Of a DNA stretch of 64,000 bases, positions 47,042 to 55,176 are shown piece by piece. The notes beneath the pieces are model-generated. The model ran no database searches. It saw only the letters and a program-made list of their open reading frames with translations, and was not told the DNA's origin. Origin of the DNA: Bacteroides zhangwenhongii (GTDB lineage: Bacteria > Bacteroidota > Bacteroidia > Bacteroidales > Bacteroidaceae); contig NZ_CP059856.1 in NCBI RefSeq assembly GCF_009193325.2, positions 5,180,519 to 5,244,518 on the forward strand. The letters are read 5' to 3'. The stretch's first letter is position 1. Every line of letters begins with the position of its first letter. A program made the position numbers and the translations under genes.

Positions 47042-48205
47042 ATGCAAGCTAGAACTTTGCTCATTCTTTTTTATCTACTCGCTATATCCCCTTCAGGATA
47101 TACCCACAGTAAGATAACAACCGGTGCAGAACGTATCGCACAATACTTATCACTTATTCAAGGCAAACGTGTCGGAATGGTAGTCAATCACACTTCTATT
47201 GTAGGAATAGAACAGACTCATCTGCTCGACACCTTATTAAAGTTGGATATAAAAATAGTGAAAGTATTTGCCCCCGAACACGGTTTTCGTGGCAATACGG
47301 ATGCGGGCGAAACAGTAAAGGATGGAAAGGACCTACGCACCGGTATCCCTATTATTTCACTTTATGGCAATAATAAGAAGCCTACCGCTGGTCAATTAAA
47401 AGACATTGATGTCATCTTGTTTGATATCCAAGATGTAGGAGCGCGCTTTTATACCTATATCAGTACAATGTACTATGTCATGGAGGCTTGTGCAGAAAAC
47501 AGAAAGGAAATGCTCGTACTGGATCGGCCTAACCCGTGTGACTATATAGACGGTCCGGTACTCAAATCCCCCTATCGGAGTTTTGTTGGTATGCTTCCCA
47601 TTCCTATACTTCATGGATGTACTATAGGCGAGCTGGCACAAATGATAAACGGAGAAGGATGGATTGCCAACAAAAAAAACGCCTGCTTATTAAAAGTAAT
47701 TCCAATGATAGGCTGGAAACATGGAGAGCCCTATTCGCTTCCGATTAAACCTTCTCCTAATCTGCCCAATGACCAGTCTATTCGTTTGTATGCATCACTT
47801 TGTCCTTTTGAGGCAACCCGCATCAGCGTAGGACGGGGAACAACCTTTCCTTTTCAGGTATTAGGTGCACCCAATAAAAAATATGGCAATTTCGTTTTCA
47901 CTCCTCGTTCCCTGCCTGGATTCAACAAGAATCCATTACACAAAGGAATAGCCTGCTACGGAGAAGACTTACGGAACAACACGGATACTAATGGTTTTAC
48001 CCTTTACTATTTCCTACGTTTTTATCAAATATCAGGTGAAGGAGCCGGATTCTTTTCCCGCCCCCGATGGTTTGATTTACTTATGGGAACCGACACGGTG
48101 CGCAAAGCTATTCTCAGAGGAGAATCTGAAGAAACTATTCGAAATGGTTGGAAAAAAGAATTACGGGCTTATCGGGAGACGAGAAAGAAGTATCTGCTTT
48201 ATTGA
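47042..48205 (+). CDS. namZ: DUF1343 exo-beta-N-acetylmuramidase (NamZ family)
   Basis: 387 residues with a signal peptide (MQARTLLILFYLLAISPSGYTHS, about 1-22). The DUF1343 family includes B. subtilis NamZ, which removes terminal N-acetylmuramic acid from peptidoglycan fragments. Family motifs: GKRVGMVVNHTSIVG, VFAPEHGFRGNTDAGE, IPIISLYGNNKKP, DVILFDIQDVGARFYTYISTMYYVMEA, MLVLDRPNP, FEATRISVGRGTTFPFQVLGAP. The glycan specificity cannot be read from sequence. Its stop overlaps by seven bases the stranded original 3' end of a transporter gene that converged on it before the mobile element inserted. Confidence 0.92.
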   Translation: MQARTLLILFYLLAISPSGYTHSKITTGAERIAQYLSLIQGKRVGMVVNHTSIVGIEQTHLLDTLLKLDIKIVKVFAPEHGFRGNTDAGETVKDGKDLRTGIPIISLYGNNKKPTAGQLKDIDVILFDIQDVGARFYTYISTMYYVMEACAENRKEMLVLDRPNPCDYIDGPVLKSPYRSFVGMLPIPILHGCTIGELAQMINGEGWIANKKNACLLKVIPMIGWKHGEPYSLPIKPSPNLPNDQSIRLYASLCPFEATRISVGRGTTFPFQVLGAPNKKYGNFVFTPRSLPGFNKNPLHKGIACYGEDLRNNTDTNGFTLYYFLRFYQISGEGAGFFSRPRWFDLLMGTDTVRKAILRGESEETIRNGWKKELRAYRETRKKYLLY

Positions 48206-48264
48206 TTCTCTTCCCGCTTTCTCTTCTTCCACAATTGCCAACTATTAATGATATTTTGCCACAT
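48199..48264 (-). pseudogene. Displaced 3' end of the BASS-family transporter gene (left attachment site)
   Basis: Read on the minus strand this encodes MWQNIINSWQLWKKRKREEN followed by Q and a stop. It is nearly the same as the C-terminus of the transporter at 60.7-61.6 kb (LWQNIINSYQLWKKRKKELI then N and a stop). It is therefore the original chromosomal end of that gene, cut off by the mobile element. DNA homology with the right copy runs over about 46 bases (48217-48262 versus 60728-60773), ending in TGCCACA on both sides. Confidence 0.88.
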
Positions 48265-48305
48265 ATTATATATACAACAGCATACAATATTGATTATCAA
48301 AAGGA

Positions 48306-48399
48306 AAGCCCACCTGTTACTAACAGCGGGTAACAAAATAGTAACAAAAAAAAACGAAGAAATCGCTTTATGGTGGGCTTCATGTGCAAAGGTAACAAA
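48306..48399. other. Left-end recombination region: inverted repeat and three GTAACAAA sites
   Basis: GTAACAAA occurs at 48330-48337, 48341-48348 and 48392-48399. AAGCCCACC (48306-48314) pairs with GGTGGGCTT (48372-48380), enclosing two of them. The same octamer occurs four times at the integrase end, so these are candidate arm-type integrase binding sites. Confidence 0.65.
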
Positions 48400-48422
48400 T
48401 GCCCTCTAACCATAAAAGTAAA

Positions 48423-48537
48423 ACTGGCGAAAAGAAGAATACTATTTTTTCTTTTCGCCAGCATATATATTTTGCTGTCAATAGAAATAGGTTTAGTTCG
48501 TTTTGGATATATAGACAAAAGAATGGACTAAACTTGT
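48423..48537. repeat. Direct repeat copy 1 flanking the DUF1016 gene
   Basis: About 110 bases closely matching 49683-49806. Each copy has a hairpin CTGGCGAAAAGAA/TTCTTTTCGCCAG (perfect 13 bp in this copy), the shared block CGCCAGCATATATATTTTGCT, and a second inverted pair GTTTAGT...ACTAAAC around a TATATA core. Confidence 0.85.
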
Positions 48538-48540
48538 TTT

Positions 48541-49644
48541 CTATAACAACTTTTTCAATTCATCAATATCCGGCAATGCTTTGCGAAGTCGTTCCGGCAT
48601 ATCTTCGGATGCCCGGTAAGTAGCAACACCCATTGGCTTATTGTAATCACGTACTGCAAACTCTACAAAGGTTTGGTTCATTTCTCGGCAAAGGATGATT
48701 CCGATAGAGGGATTCTCGTGCGGCTTTCTCACATATGAATCCAATGCGGAAAGGTAAGTGTTCAGTTGCCCTAAATAGGAGCTTCGGAATTTTCCGGACT
48801 TCAATTCAACAGCGACCAAAGAATTAAGTTCCCGATTGAAAAACAATAAATCAATGAACATTTCCTCTCCCGCTACCTCAATACGGTATTGATTACCTAT
48901 AAAACTGAAATCCTGCCCAAAGGTCATGATGAACTTTTTCACATTGGCAACAATCGCCTTTTCTACTATCTTTTCGTCTAAATCCTCTTCTTGTTCATCC
49001 AGTTCCTCCACATTAATGAAATCAAGCAGGTATTCATCTTTAAATGAACAAACAGCTTTTAGAGCTTGCTTAGTATCGGGCAATGTTTGGACGAAATTAT
49101 TAGGTAAAGTTCCCCGATGGCTGTACAGGTCTGCTTTTAAATAATCCCTTAAAGTGTATTTACTCCAATAGCGAGTAGCGCACTCATGTATATAAAATAG
49201 CCTTGCTTCCAAAGTCTTAGCTTTGGCAATGATTTCTATGTGATGACTAAAGCCGATTGAAAGGAAATCAGACCAGTTAAATTCGGCAGCCATTGGCTGC
49301 CGAATTTCTATGAGAAGCAATTTTTCATCCAACTCCAAATCGGCAGCCACTGGCTGCTGATTTAAAACAAGTTCCCATTCTTCATAAAATTGCCGCATAT
49401 TTTTAATACTTCGAGTTGAAAATCCCCTTAGCCCCGGCAATTCTTTCTGTAATAGGGAAGATATCTGTTCAATTGCACCTTTCCCCCAAAAGCTTGTACG
49501 AGAATTTTCCGACACATAACGTCCGATGCCGTAATAAAGAGAGAGCTGTTCCTTGTTCACCGATGCGGCTGCACGGTACTGGCTACGTAGGATAGCTTCT
49601 TTTATGGTCTTTACTGCTTCTCTATAATTCTGATTTATATCCAT
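48541..49644 (-). CDS. DUF1016/YhcG-family protein with PD-(D/E)XK nuclease domain
   Basis: 367 residues. The N-terminal DUF1016_N helical domain (about 10-165) contains YYGIGRYVSENSRTSFWGKGAIEQIS, FSTRSIKNMRQFYEEW and FLSIGFSHHIEII. The C-terminal nuclease fold (about 205-345) has a conserved FIDLLFFNRELNSLVAVELKSGK with Asp265, Glu280 and Lys282 as the candidate catalytic set, then GQLNTYLSALD. Family members are associated with DNA breakage, mobile elements and defence, without a settled function. The reading frame is complete. Located at the left end of the mobile element between two direct repeats, as a separate cassette. Partner restriction genes are absent. Confidence 0.93.
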   Translation of the reverse strand: MDINQNYREAVKTIKEAILRSQYRAAASVNKEQLSLYYGIGRYVSENSRTSFWGKGAIEQISSLLQKELPGLRGFSTRSIKNMRQFYEEWELVLNQQPVAADLELDEKLLLIEIRQPMAAEFNWSDFLSIGFSHHIEIIAKAKTLEARLFYIHECATRYWSKYTLRDYLKADLYSHRGTLPNNFVQTLPDTKQALKAVCSFKDEYLLDFINVEELDEQEEDLDEKIVEKAIVANVKKFIMTFGQDFSFIGNQYRIEVAGEEMFIDLLFFNRELNSLVAVELKSGKFRSSYLGQLNTYLSALDSYVRKPHENPSIGIILCREMNQTFVEFAVRDYNKPMGVATYRASEDMPERLRKALPDIDELKKLL

Positions 49645-49682
49645 TTACGCTTTGTTATATGCGACAAAAGTACAAAAATAAT

Positions 49683-49806
49683 GCTGGCAAAAAGAAAACA
49701 AAGGTATTTTTTCTTCTTCTCTTTTCGCCAGCATATATATTTTGCTATCAATAAAAATAAGTTTAGTCCGTTTTGGCTATATAGGCAAAGGCACAAACTA
49801 AACTTG
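49683..49806. repeat. Direct repeat copy 2 flanking the DUF1016 gene
   Basis: Matches 48423-48537 over most of its length, including an uninterrupted identical 24-base block around 49722-49746. The left hairpin here is imperfect, and the copy ends in ACTAAACTTGG at 49797-49807. Confidence 0.85.
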
Positions 49807-49809
49807 GGT

Positions 49810-50181
49810 TTATGACTTTAATCTATTATTTTCTCTATCAACTAAAATTGCATCCATGTTATCTTTTGCCCAAGTTATCAAACTGTTGATATGTGGCAAC
49901 AAAGATATAGCTCTATCAGTTAGTGAATATTCAACTCTTGGCGGCACTTCTGCATATACCTGTCTTCTGACAAATCCGTCCTCTTCAAGAGTTCTCAAAG
50001 TAACAGTCAGCATTTTCTGTGAAATATCGGGGATATTTTTTTGCAAGGCATTGAAACGCATTAATGCAGACTGATTTAATGTAAAAAGAACTAATATAGA
50101 CCATTTATCACTTATACGAGCAAGTATATTCCGAATAGGACAATCGGGATATAATTCATTTTGAATTTCTGTTCTTACCAT
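49810..50181 (-). CDS. HxlR-family transcriptional regulator
   Basis: 123 residues. Winged helix with the HxlR pattern: CPIRNILARISDKWSILVLFTL near the N-terminus, LMRFNALQKNIPDISQKMLTVTLRTLEEDGFVRRQVYAEVPPRVEYSLTDRA, then a C-terminal dimer helix. Cys14 is the residue used for redox or electrophile sensing in family members such as YodB and HypR. It is transcribed away from the oxidoreductase gene 254 bases off, the standard HxlR/target layout, so it probably represses the cassette until an electrophile or oxidant modifies it. Minus-strand -7 box TACTTTTG at 50208-50215. Confidence 0.92.
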   Translation of the reverse strand: MVRTEIQNELYPDCPIRNILARISDKWSILVLFTLNQSALMRFNALQKNIPDISQKMLTVTLRTLEEDGFVRRQVYAEVPPRVEYSLTDRAISLLPHINSLITWAKDNMDAILVDRENNRLKS

Positions 50182-50207
50182 AATATATTATATTTCAATT
50201 CGCACTA

Positions 50208-50215
50208 CAAAAGTA
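50208..50215 (-). promoter_or_regulatory. -7 element of the HxlR gene
   Basis: TACTTTTG on the minus strand, 27 bases before the HxlR start. The 254-base divergent gap otherwise shows no gene; the plus-strand promoter has only a partial match (CATCTTTG near 50368). Confidence 0.5.
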
Positions 50216-50435
50216 ACTAACATTCTTCAAATAAGCAAGGGTGAAATAGTAATCAGCTAAATAGTGTTAAACATGTATTTTTCAAATTCTTCATAATCAA
50301 CAATAGTTTCATACAGGTAACTATCTGAGTACAAAGTGCCTTCTTGTATAACTGAAAAAAGTGTTTCATCTTTGCATCCGAAAAGAGATAAACAATCTTT
50401 TAGATAGTAATATTGATTATTAAATATTTATAGTT

Positions 50436-51086
50436 ATGAAAAATGTAGTATTGATTGGAGCAAGCGGTTTTGTTGGAACTGCAATCCTTAGTGAGTTATT
50501 AAACAGAGGTAACAAAGTTACAGCAGTAGTTCGTAATCCCGAAAAGATTACAATTAGCAACAGTAATTTATCAGTAGTTAAGGCAGATGTATCTGATGTG
50601 GAAACAATAACTGCCACTTGTAAGGATAAAGATATTGTTATCAGCGCTTATAATCCCGGCTGGACAAACCCCAATATTTACGAAGAGACGTTGAAAAACT
50701 ATCCATTAATCCTCAAAGCAGTAAAGCAAGCAGGCATTAAGCGGTTGTTGTGTGTCGGTGGTGCAGGTACTTTGTTTTGCGCTCCGGGGCTTAGAGTAGT
50801 GGATTCGGGTGCAATACCTGCTGAAATTATGGGCGGTGTGAAGTCTTTAGGTGAATTCTACCTAAATACATTGTGCAATGAAAAAGAAATTGACTGGGTG
50901 TTTTTCTCACCTGCCGGAACTCTTGAACCGGGACAACGTACAGGAAAATTCCGTTTGGGAAAGGACGACCTTATTGTTGATGAAAACGGAAACAGCCACA
51001 TTTCAGTAGAAGATTATGCAGTTGCAATGGTAGATGAAATGGAACAGGCAAATCATCACTGGGAGCGTTTTACCATCGGTTACTAA
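50436..51086 (+). CDS. NAD(P)-binding NmrA/atypical-SDR-family oxidoreductase
   Basis: 216 residues. The Rossmann glycine motif GASGFVG is at residues 8-14; strands VTAVVRNPEKI and VVKADVSDVETI and the D-I-V-I-S-A-Y loop follow. LKAVKQAGIKRLLCVGGAGTL is the usual NmrA/SDR-a5 segment. Homologues reduce quinones or other reactive carbonyls or simply bind NADPH. First gene of a plus-strand cassette opposite a HxlR regulator; the next gene starts 19 bases after its stop. A detoxification role is inferred from that pairing. Confidence 0.88.
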   Translation: MKNVVLIGASGFVGTAILSELLNRGNKVTAVVRNPEKITISNSNLSVVKADVSDVETITATCKDKDIVISAYNPGWTNPNIYEETLKNYPLILKAVKQAGIKRLLCVGGAGTLFCAPGLRVVDSGAIPAEIMGGVKSLGEFYLNTLCNEKEIDWVFFSPAGTLEPGQRTGKFRLGKDDLIVDENGNSHISVEDYAVAMVDEMEQANHHWERFTIGY

Positions 51087-51105
51087 TGATAACAATATAG
51101 AAATT

Positions 51106-51939
51106 ATGAAGAACGTATTTTTATTCTTGCTGACCTTTGTAGCAATGGTGGCAGAAGCACAGACTAAAGGAAATTTTGAAGTATTGGATTTAGGTAATTT
51201 TAAACTGCATGTATATAATACAAATGATGCACTTGGAGATGCAAGCTACATTATAGAGGGCAATGACGGAGTTGTAACATTGGAACAACCACTGTTTAGG
51301 GATAATGTATCGGAATTCAACACCTATGTGACTTCATTGAATAAGCCTGTACAGAAAATTATCACTAATTATCATGTAGGTGGCACGGGAAATCATGATA
51401 TTGTGATGATTGAGGGAATGCCGGAATTTGTCAAGGGAGCTATTTATGGTGGAATGATGCAGAATTTTGCAAAGATGTTTGGTGATGCCATTGTCCCCAT
51501 GCCAACCGGAAAAGCAGAGGAAGTATCTTTAGGAAGTACCCAAAATTGGGGTGGTGTGAAGTTCTCTTTTCAACAAGGAGCTTCAACAGATTTTCCGGCA
51601 GCAAGTATTATAATAGGCGGCAAGGTTTATTATACACACTGGGCACCTGCTAAATCTCACATCAGCCATTTACAAATATCTTCCTTAGCTGCGATTGATG
51701 CGGAAATTGCAGAAGCAGAAAAGGCTTTAAAATCTGGATGCGAATATTTTATTGGTGGGCACGGTGGGGCTGCAAAAAGCAATATGGTAAAATTTAAGAT
51801 TAACTATCTGAAAACAATGAAACGTACAATTGCAGCAAATAATACAGCCGATTCATTTATTGATGCCATGAAAAAGGCTTATCCTAATTTACCCGGAGAG
51901 GCTGGATTATCAGACTTGGCTAATATTTTGTACAAGTAA
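51106..51939 (+). CDS. Metallo-beta-lactamase-fold-like secreted protein, degenerate metal site
   Basis: 277 residues from the ATG at 51106 (an upstream ATG at 51034 lies inside the previous gene). A signal peptide runs MKNVFLFLLTFVAMVAEAQ. The fold resembles MBL hydrolases (GNFKLHVYNTNDALGDASYIIEGNDGVVTLEQPL, then IIGGKVYYTHWAPAKSHIS, FIGGHGGA). Where HxHxDH is expected the sequence is YHVGGTGNHD, keeping His90 and His97 but losing the other ligands. It is probably periplasmic or secreted and may lack hydrolase activity. Cotranscribed with the oxidoreductase and followed by a flavin-oxidase-like gene. Confidence 0.72.
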   Translation: MKNVFLFLLTFVAMVAEAQTKGNFEVLDLGNFKLHVYNTNDALGDASYIIEGNDGVVTLEQPLFRDNVSEFNTYVTSLNKPVQKIITNYHVGGTGNHDIVMIEGMPEFVKGAIYGGMMQNFAKMFGDAIVPMPTGKAEEVSLGSTQNWGGVKFSFQQGASTDFPAASIIIGGKVYYTHWAPAKSHISHLQISSLAAIDAEIAEAEKALKSGCEYFIGGHGGAAKSNMVKFKINYLKTMKRTIAANNTADSFIDAMKKAYPNLPGEAGLSDLANILYK

Positions 51940-52006
51940 AAATAGAATTTCACATTTAATATAAGGTTGCCATTGGTAGCCTTATATTGTTTAAAATAAA
52001 TGCAAT

Positions 52007-52405
52007 ATGGAAAATGCTTTAAGTTTTTTATCAGAACACAAAGACGTAGCTTTCGCAACAGTAGAGGGAGATAAACCTAAAATTCGCGTCTTCCAAATAA
52101 TGAAAAGAAATAAAGACATACTTTATTTTGCAACAGCTACCCATAAAGAAGTTTATCAGCAACTGCAAAAAAATCCTTTTGTGGAATTACTCGCAATGGC
52201 TGGAAATATTTCAGTAAGAGTAAAGGGAAAAGCTCTTTTTGATGTTTCCAATAATATAGGAAAAGAAATCTATGAAACAAATCCAGTTCTAATACGCTTA
52301 TATCATTCATATTCAGAATTAGTTTATTTTCGTCTTGCTATTAGTGAATTGGATTATTACGATTTAACGCCTACACCACCTATTTTTAATCATTATAGTT
52401 TGTAA
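52007..52405 (+). CDS. Pyridoxamine-5'-phosphate-oxidase-fold flavoprotein
   Basis: 132 residues, the size of single-domain split-barrel flavin reductases. Starts ALSFLSEHKDVAFATVEGDKPKIRVFQIMKRNKDILYFATATHKEVYQQLQKNPFVELLAM, the classic PNPOx-like beta-barrel opening, followed by VRVKGKALFD. Likely binds FMN or F420-like cofactors; substrate unknown. Starts 67 bases after the MBL-like gene and its stop is one base before the next gene. Third member of the HxlR-linked cassette, consistent with a redox/electrophile response. Confidence 0.9.
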   Translation: MENALSFLSEHKDVAFATVEGDKPKIRVFQIMKRNKDILYFATATHKEVYQQLQKNPFVELLAMAGNISVRVKGKALFDVSNNIGKEIYETNPVLIRLYHSYSELVYFRLAISELDYYDLTPTPPIFNHYSL

Positions 52406-52406
52406 A

Positions 52407-53019
52407 ATGAAAGAATTATTGCAACAGAGATTTTTCCGATTATTGTCGGAATATTCGCAACGTAAAGTTTCTGTAAATGAATTTACAGAAGCTATTGAGG
52501 AATTGGCTACACATGTAGCCAATTTCAGTATCAACGAACAGGATTATAGCATATTGCTCCGTTATTTTTCTTTTGGCTTGCATCGTCTTAAATCGTACCG
52601 TGTACGGTTTGAGCAAGAAAAAAATGCCCTATTTGCATCTTATTGATGAAGCGATAGAACTTTTAAACACTGAAATATGCCTTATCGAATGGCGTATCAA
52701 GTATCCGGAACAACTCAAACAGGTGATTGAAAAACAAAAACTTTCCCCTCTCTACCTCGCTGATAAAACAGCCCTTATCAATATTATGGAAATGGTAAGC
52801 GGTCTATTCCTCTCCAAAAACATCGTATATCAGAACGGGAAACCTGCCTACTTGGTGGACTTATCCAAAGGTTTTGAATGGTTGTTCAACATCAAAATAA
52901 ACGATTGCCACCAAAAGCATGAGGATGTAATAAAGCGTAAACCGGGCAAACTTACCGAATTTCTTAATGGACTGGCAGACCTTATCCGAAAAGAACACGA
53001 TAAAAAAGGATATAGATAA
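52407..53019 (+). pseudogene. RteC-like regulator, apparently frameshifted at a 7-A run
   Basis: The first frame (from ATG 52407) codes 79 residues ending with FEQEKNALFASY. The next frame continues with MPYLHLIDEAIELLNTEICL and a C-terminal RteC-like domain (LYLADKTALINIMEMVSG, FEWLFNIKINDCHQKHEDVI) to 53019. The two join if the seven A at 52618-52624 are read with one fewer A, giving about 203 residues. An ATG at 52624 could also start the second part alone. RteC regulates excision/transfer of Bacteroides conjugative elements. The gene is either broken, uses slippage in the A-run, or is a two-cistron arrangement. Confidence 0.7.
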
Positions 53020-53140
53020 TCAGCGATTTACGATTTATTTATAATGGATTCCATGTGCGCCCTCGTAATTACCTTGCACTCTTTTTCTGAACTTTGCTTC
53101 ATCAAATTACAAAAGGTATAATCTAAAATATGAAGCGACT

Positions 53141-53473
53141 ATGTATATAGAAAATAACGAGTTCAGCGAATGGATGCAGAAATTATATGCCAAGCTGGAA
53201 GAACTTTGCAAGGACATACGGGTACTGCGCAATGCAGACAAGGTATTGCCCGAAGATGATAACCTGTTGGATAATCAAGACTTGTGCCTACTGTTCAAAG
53301 TAAGTATCAAAACCCTGCAACGCTACCGGGCTATCGGTGTGCTGCCATACTTCACAATCAGCGGAAAAGTGTATTACAAGGCTTCCGATGTCCGGGAGTT
53401 CATCAAGGAAAGGTTTAACGTAACCACATTGCACAAGTTCGAGAAAGAACACTGCACGAAGAAAAAGAAGTGA
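53141..53473 (+). CDS. Helix-turn-helix (excisionase/MerR-like) DNA-binding protein
   Basis: 110 residues. The N-terminal half is helical (EFSEWMQKLYAKLEELCKDIRVLRNADK), then a winged-HTH of the excisionase type: NLLDNQDLCLLFKVSIKTLQRYRAIGVLPYFTISGKVYYKASDVREFIKE, ending in a basic tail. Such proteins occur in pairs in Bacteroides mobilizable elements, with roles in excision or transfer control. A short, intact gene, transcribed toward the converging coiled-coil gene. The TTTGC-like box around 53091 is a weak promoter candidate. Confidence 0.88.
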   Translation: MYIENNEFSEWMQKLYAKLEELCKDIRVLRNADKVLPEDDNLLDNQDLCLLFKVSIKTLQRYRAIGVLPYFTISGKVYYKASDVREFIKERFNVTTLHKFEKEHCTKKKK

Positions 53474-53525
53474 ATTTGAAAAGCCGAAACGGTGAATGTG
53501 TCTCATCCGTTCCGGCTTTCTCCAT

Positions 53526-54245
53526 TTATGGCTTAACCAACTTATCGGCTTCTTCCTTTAGTTGCTCGGCTTGCTCGTTCAACAGTCTTGCACGTTCCAG
53601 TGCTTCCGCTTGCTTTTGGCTACGGTATTCAAAATCTATCACTGAATCGGTAACACTTTGGATAAAATGGTTATCCCGGTGCCACTTGAATTTATTTTCC
53701 AGCATATCAAAAGTTTCTCCGTCTGCCTGTCCTTGCATCAGCAAATAGCGGTATTTTATATCGTTGTCCTGCAACTGCTGCATACGTTCAGCCAAACGGA
53801 CATTCAAGAATATGGAAGCGGAACAGATAACCAGCACTGCCGAAAAAAGAAACAATCCCGGACGAACCCAAGAAACGACCTTGTTATAAATTCGCTGATA
53901 AAGCGATATTGGTTCTACTTTCTCTTTCTCCGTCTTGTAAGAGTTCAAGGTTTCAACCATAGCCTTGAAACAACGATAAGTTTCCAATGTTATTTTCTTG
54001 GTGTCCTCGATATGTTTCCGCTGACCTTGCATCCCGTTCCTTATATCGTCAAGCTGGCTTCGGATAGCCTGCAAATCCTTTTCGGGAATAGCCGGGTTAC
54101 TATGTAGTTCCGACAATGCCTGTTCGATTGCGTTCAGTCTTTCGAGAGTTTCCTCCCGACTGGCTGGCGTTACCTGTGCTTCCTGCTTCTCTTTCAGTTC
54201 AGTAACCACTGAGAGAAGCCCCTCTAAAATCAAATTGTTCTCCAT
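53526..54245 (-). CDS. Coiled-coil membrane protein linked to mobilization genes
   Basis: 239 residues. A helical coiled-coil N-terminus (about 1-100, LERLNAIEQALSELHSNPAI, LQAIRSQLDDIRNG) is followed by one transmembrane helix (about 128-150, WVRPGLFLFSAVLVICSASIFLNV). A second helical segment (about 155-239) ends QKQAEALERARLLNEQAEQL. No enzyme motif. It follows the relaxase by five bases and is the last gene of the mobilization operon. It may anchor the relaxosome to the membrane or to a coupling protein; this is inference. Confidence 0.75.
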   Translation of the reverse strand: MENNLILEGLLSVVTELKEKQEAQVTPASREETLERLNAIEQALSELHSNPAIPEKDLQAIRSQLDDIRNGMQGQRKHIEDTKKITLETYRCFKAMVETLNSYKTEKEKVEPISLYQRIYNKVVSWVRPGLFLFSAVLVICSASIFLNVRLAERMQQLQDNDIKYRYLLMQGQADGETFDMLENKFKWHRDNHFIQSVTDSVIDFEYRSQKQAEALERARLLNEQAEQLKEEADKLVKP

Positions 54246-54249
54246 ACGC

Positions 54250-55176
54250 TTATAACTTTAGTTGTTTTTTCTTTTTTTTCTTCTTCTTTCTCAAAAAGGA
54301 ATCATCGGGCATTTCATCAGCCGGGGCTGACAAATCGGAAAACAGACCGCCTAAACCTGTTATAAAAGAATTATCCGCTTTGTCGGGTGCTGATACTGAT
54401 TTCTGAACAGGTGCGGTAACCGTCTGCTTATTGCTTCCGACTGTCGTTTGCCCTACATCCCCAAAACATTTATCCAGTTTGGAGAAACTAAAACTGCGGT
54501 CTATCTCCGAACCCTTGAACGTGTATTCGCCTTTGGAAAAGGAAACGCCCTGTATATCACCCGTTTGCCCCTTGTACTTGAACTGGATAGTAATACCCTT
54601 TTCCGCTAACCGCTGCTGTAACTGCTGCCAGTTCTTGGACTTCCCGATTTCATTCTTTACAGCGTTGTAAATCTCGTATTTCGATTTGTCCGGCTCTTTC
54701 AAGCGGTGCTGCTTCACCTGCTCTTTTCCACCAGCGAAATAAAGCCCGTGTTTGGCTTTCAGTTTCTTGCACACCTGTTCATTCCGGTACATATCGTTCC
54801 TGTCCGAAATGGTCTTGCCGTTGTTGTCTATGCGATTGAACACGATATGTACATGTGGATGTTCCCGGTCTTGATGGCGCACGATGATATACTGCGTATC
54901 GGTGATTTTCATTTCACGCATATACTCCAGTGCAAGCTGTATCATCTTCTCGTCTGTCAATTTGGGTGCATCCACTGCCGAATAACTTAGCGCAATATGT
55001 CCGACCGGCTTCTTCAAGTCGGGATTCATCCCGGTCTGCATACAGAAGCTGCGGATTATATCGCCCCGGCTTTCCGTCAATACCCCGTCCGCATGAAGCA
55101 AAGCCGCCTGTTCCTTGCCCAACACATAGTTTACGCAACCCTTAAACCTGCTTCCCTTTTTTATTTTTCCAATCAT
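54250..55176 (-). CDS. Relaxase/mobilization nuclease (MobB type, MOBP-like)
   Basis: 308 residues. The N-terminal relaxase domain has Tyr17 in FKGCVNYVLG as candidate nicking residue and the metal-binding HQDREHPHVHIVFNRID at about 101-117 (His106, His108, His110). VGHIALSYSA and ALEYMREMKI sit between them. It would nick at oriT and pilot the strand to the recipient. The C-terminal ~100 residues are low complexity and end in a run of eight lysines. Its start overlaps the MobC-like gene by 35 bases, and oriT lies upstream of that gene. Confidence 0.93.
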   Translation of the reverse strand: MIGKIKKGSRFKGCVNYVLGKEQAALLHADGVLTESRGDIIRSFCMQTGMNPDLKKPVGHIALSYSAVDAPKLTDEKMIQLALEYMREMKITDTQYIIVRHQDREHPHVHIVFNRIDNNGKTISDRNDMYRNEQVCKKLKAKHGLYFAGGKEQVKQHRLKEPDKSKYEIYNAVKNEIGKSKNWQQLQQRLAEKGITIQFKYKGQTGDIQGVSFSKGEYTFKGSEIDRSFSFSKLDKCFGDVGQTTVGSNKQTVTAPVQKSVSAPDKADNSFITGLGGLFSDLSAPADEMPDDSFLRKKKKKKKKQLKL

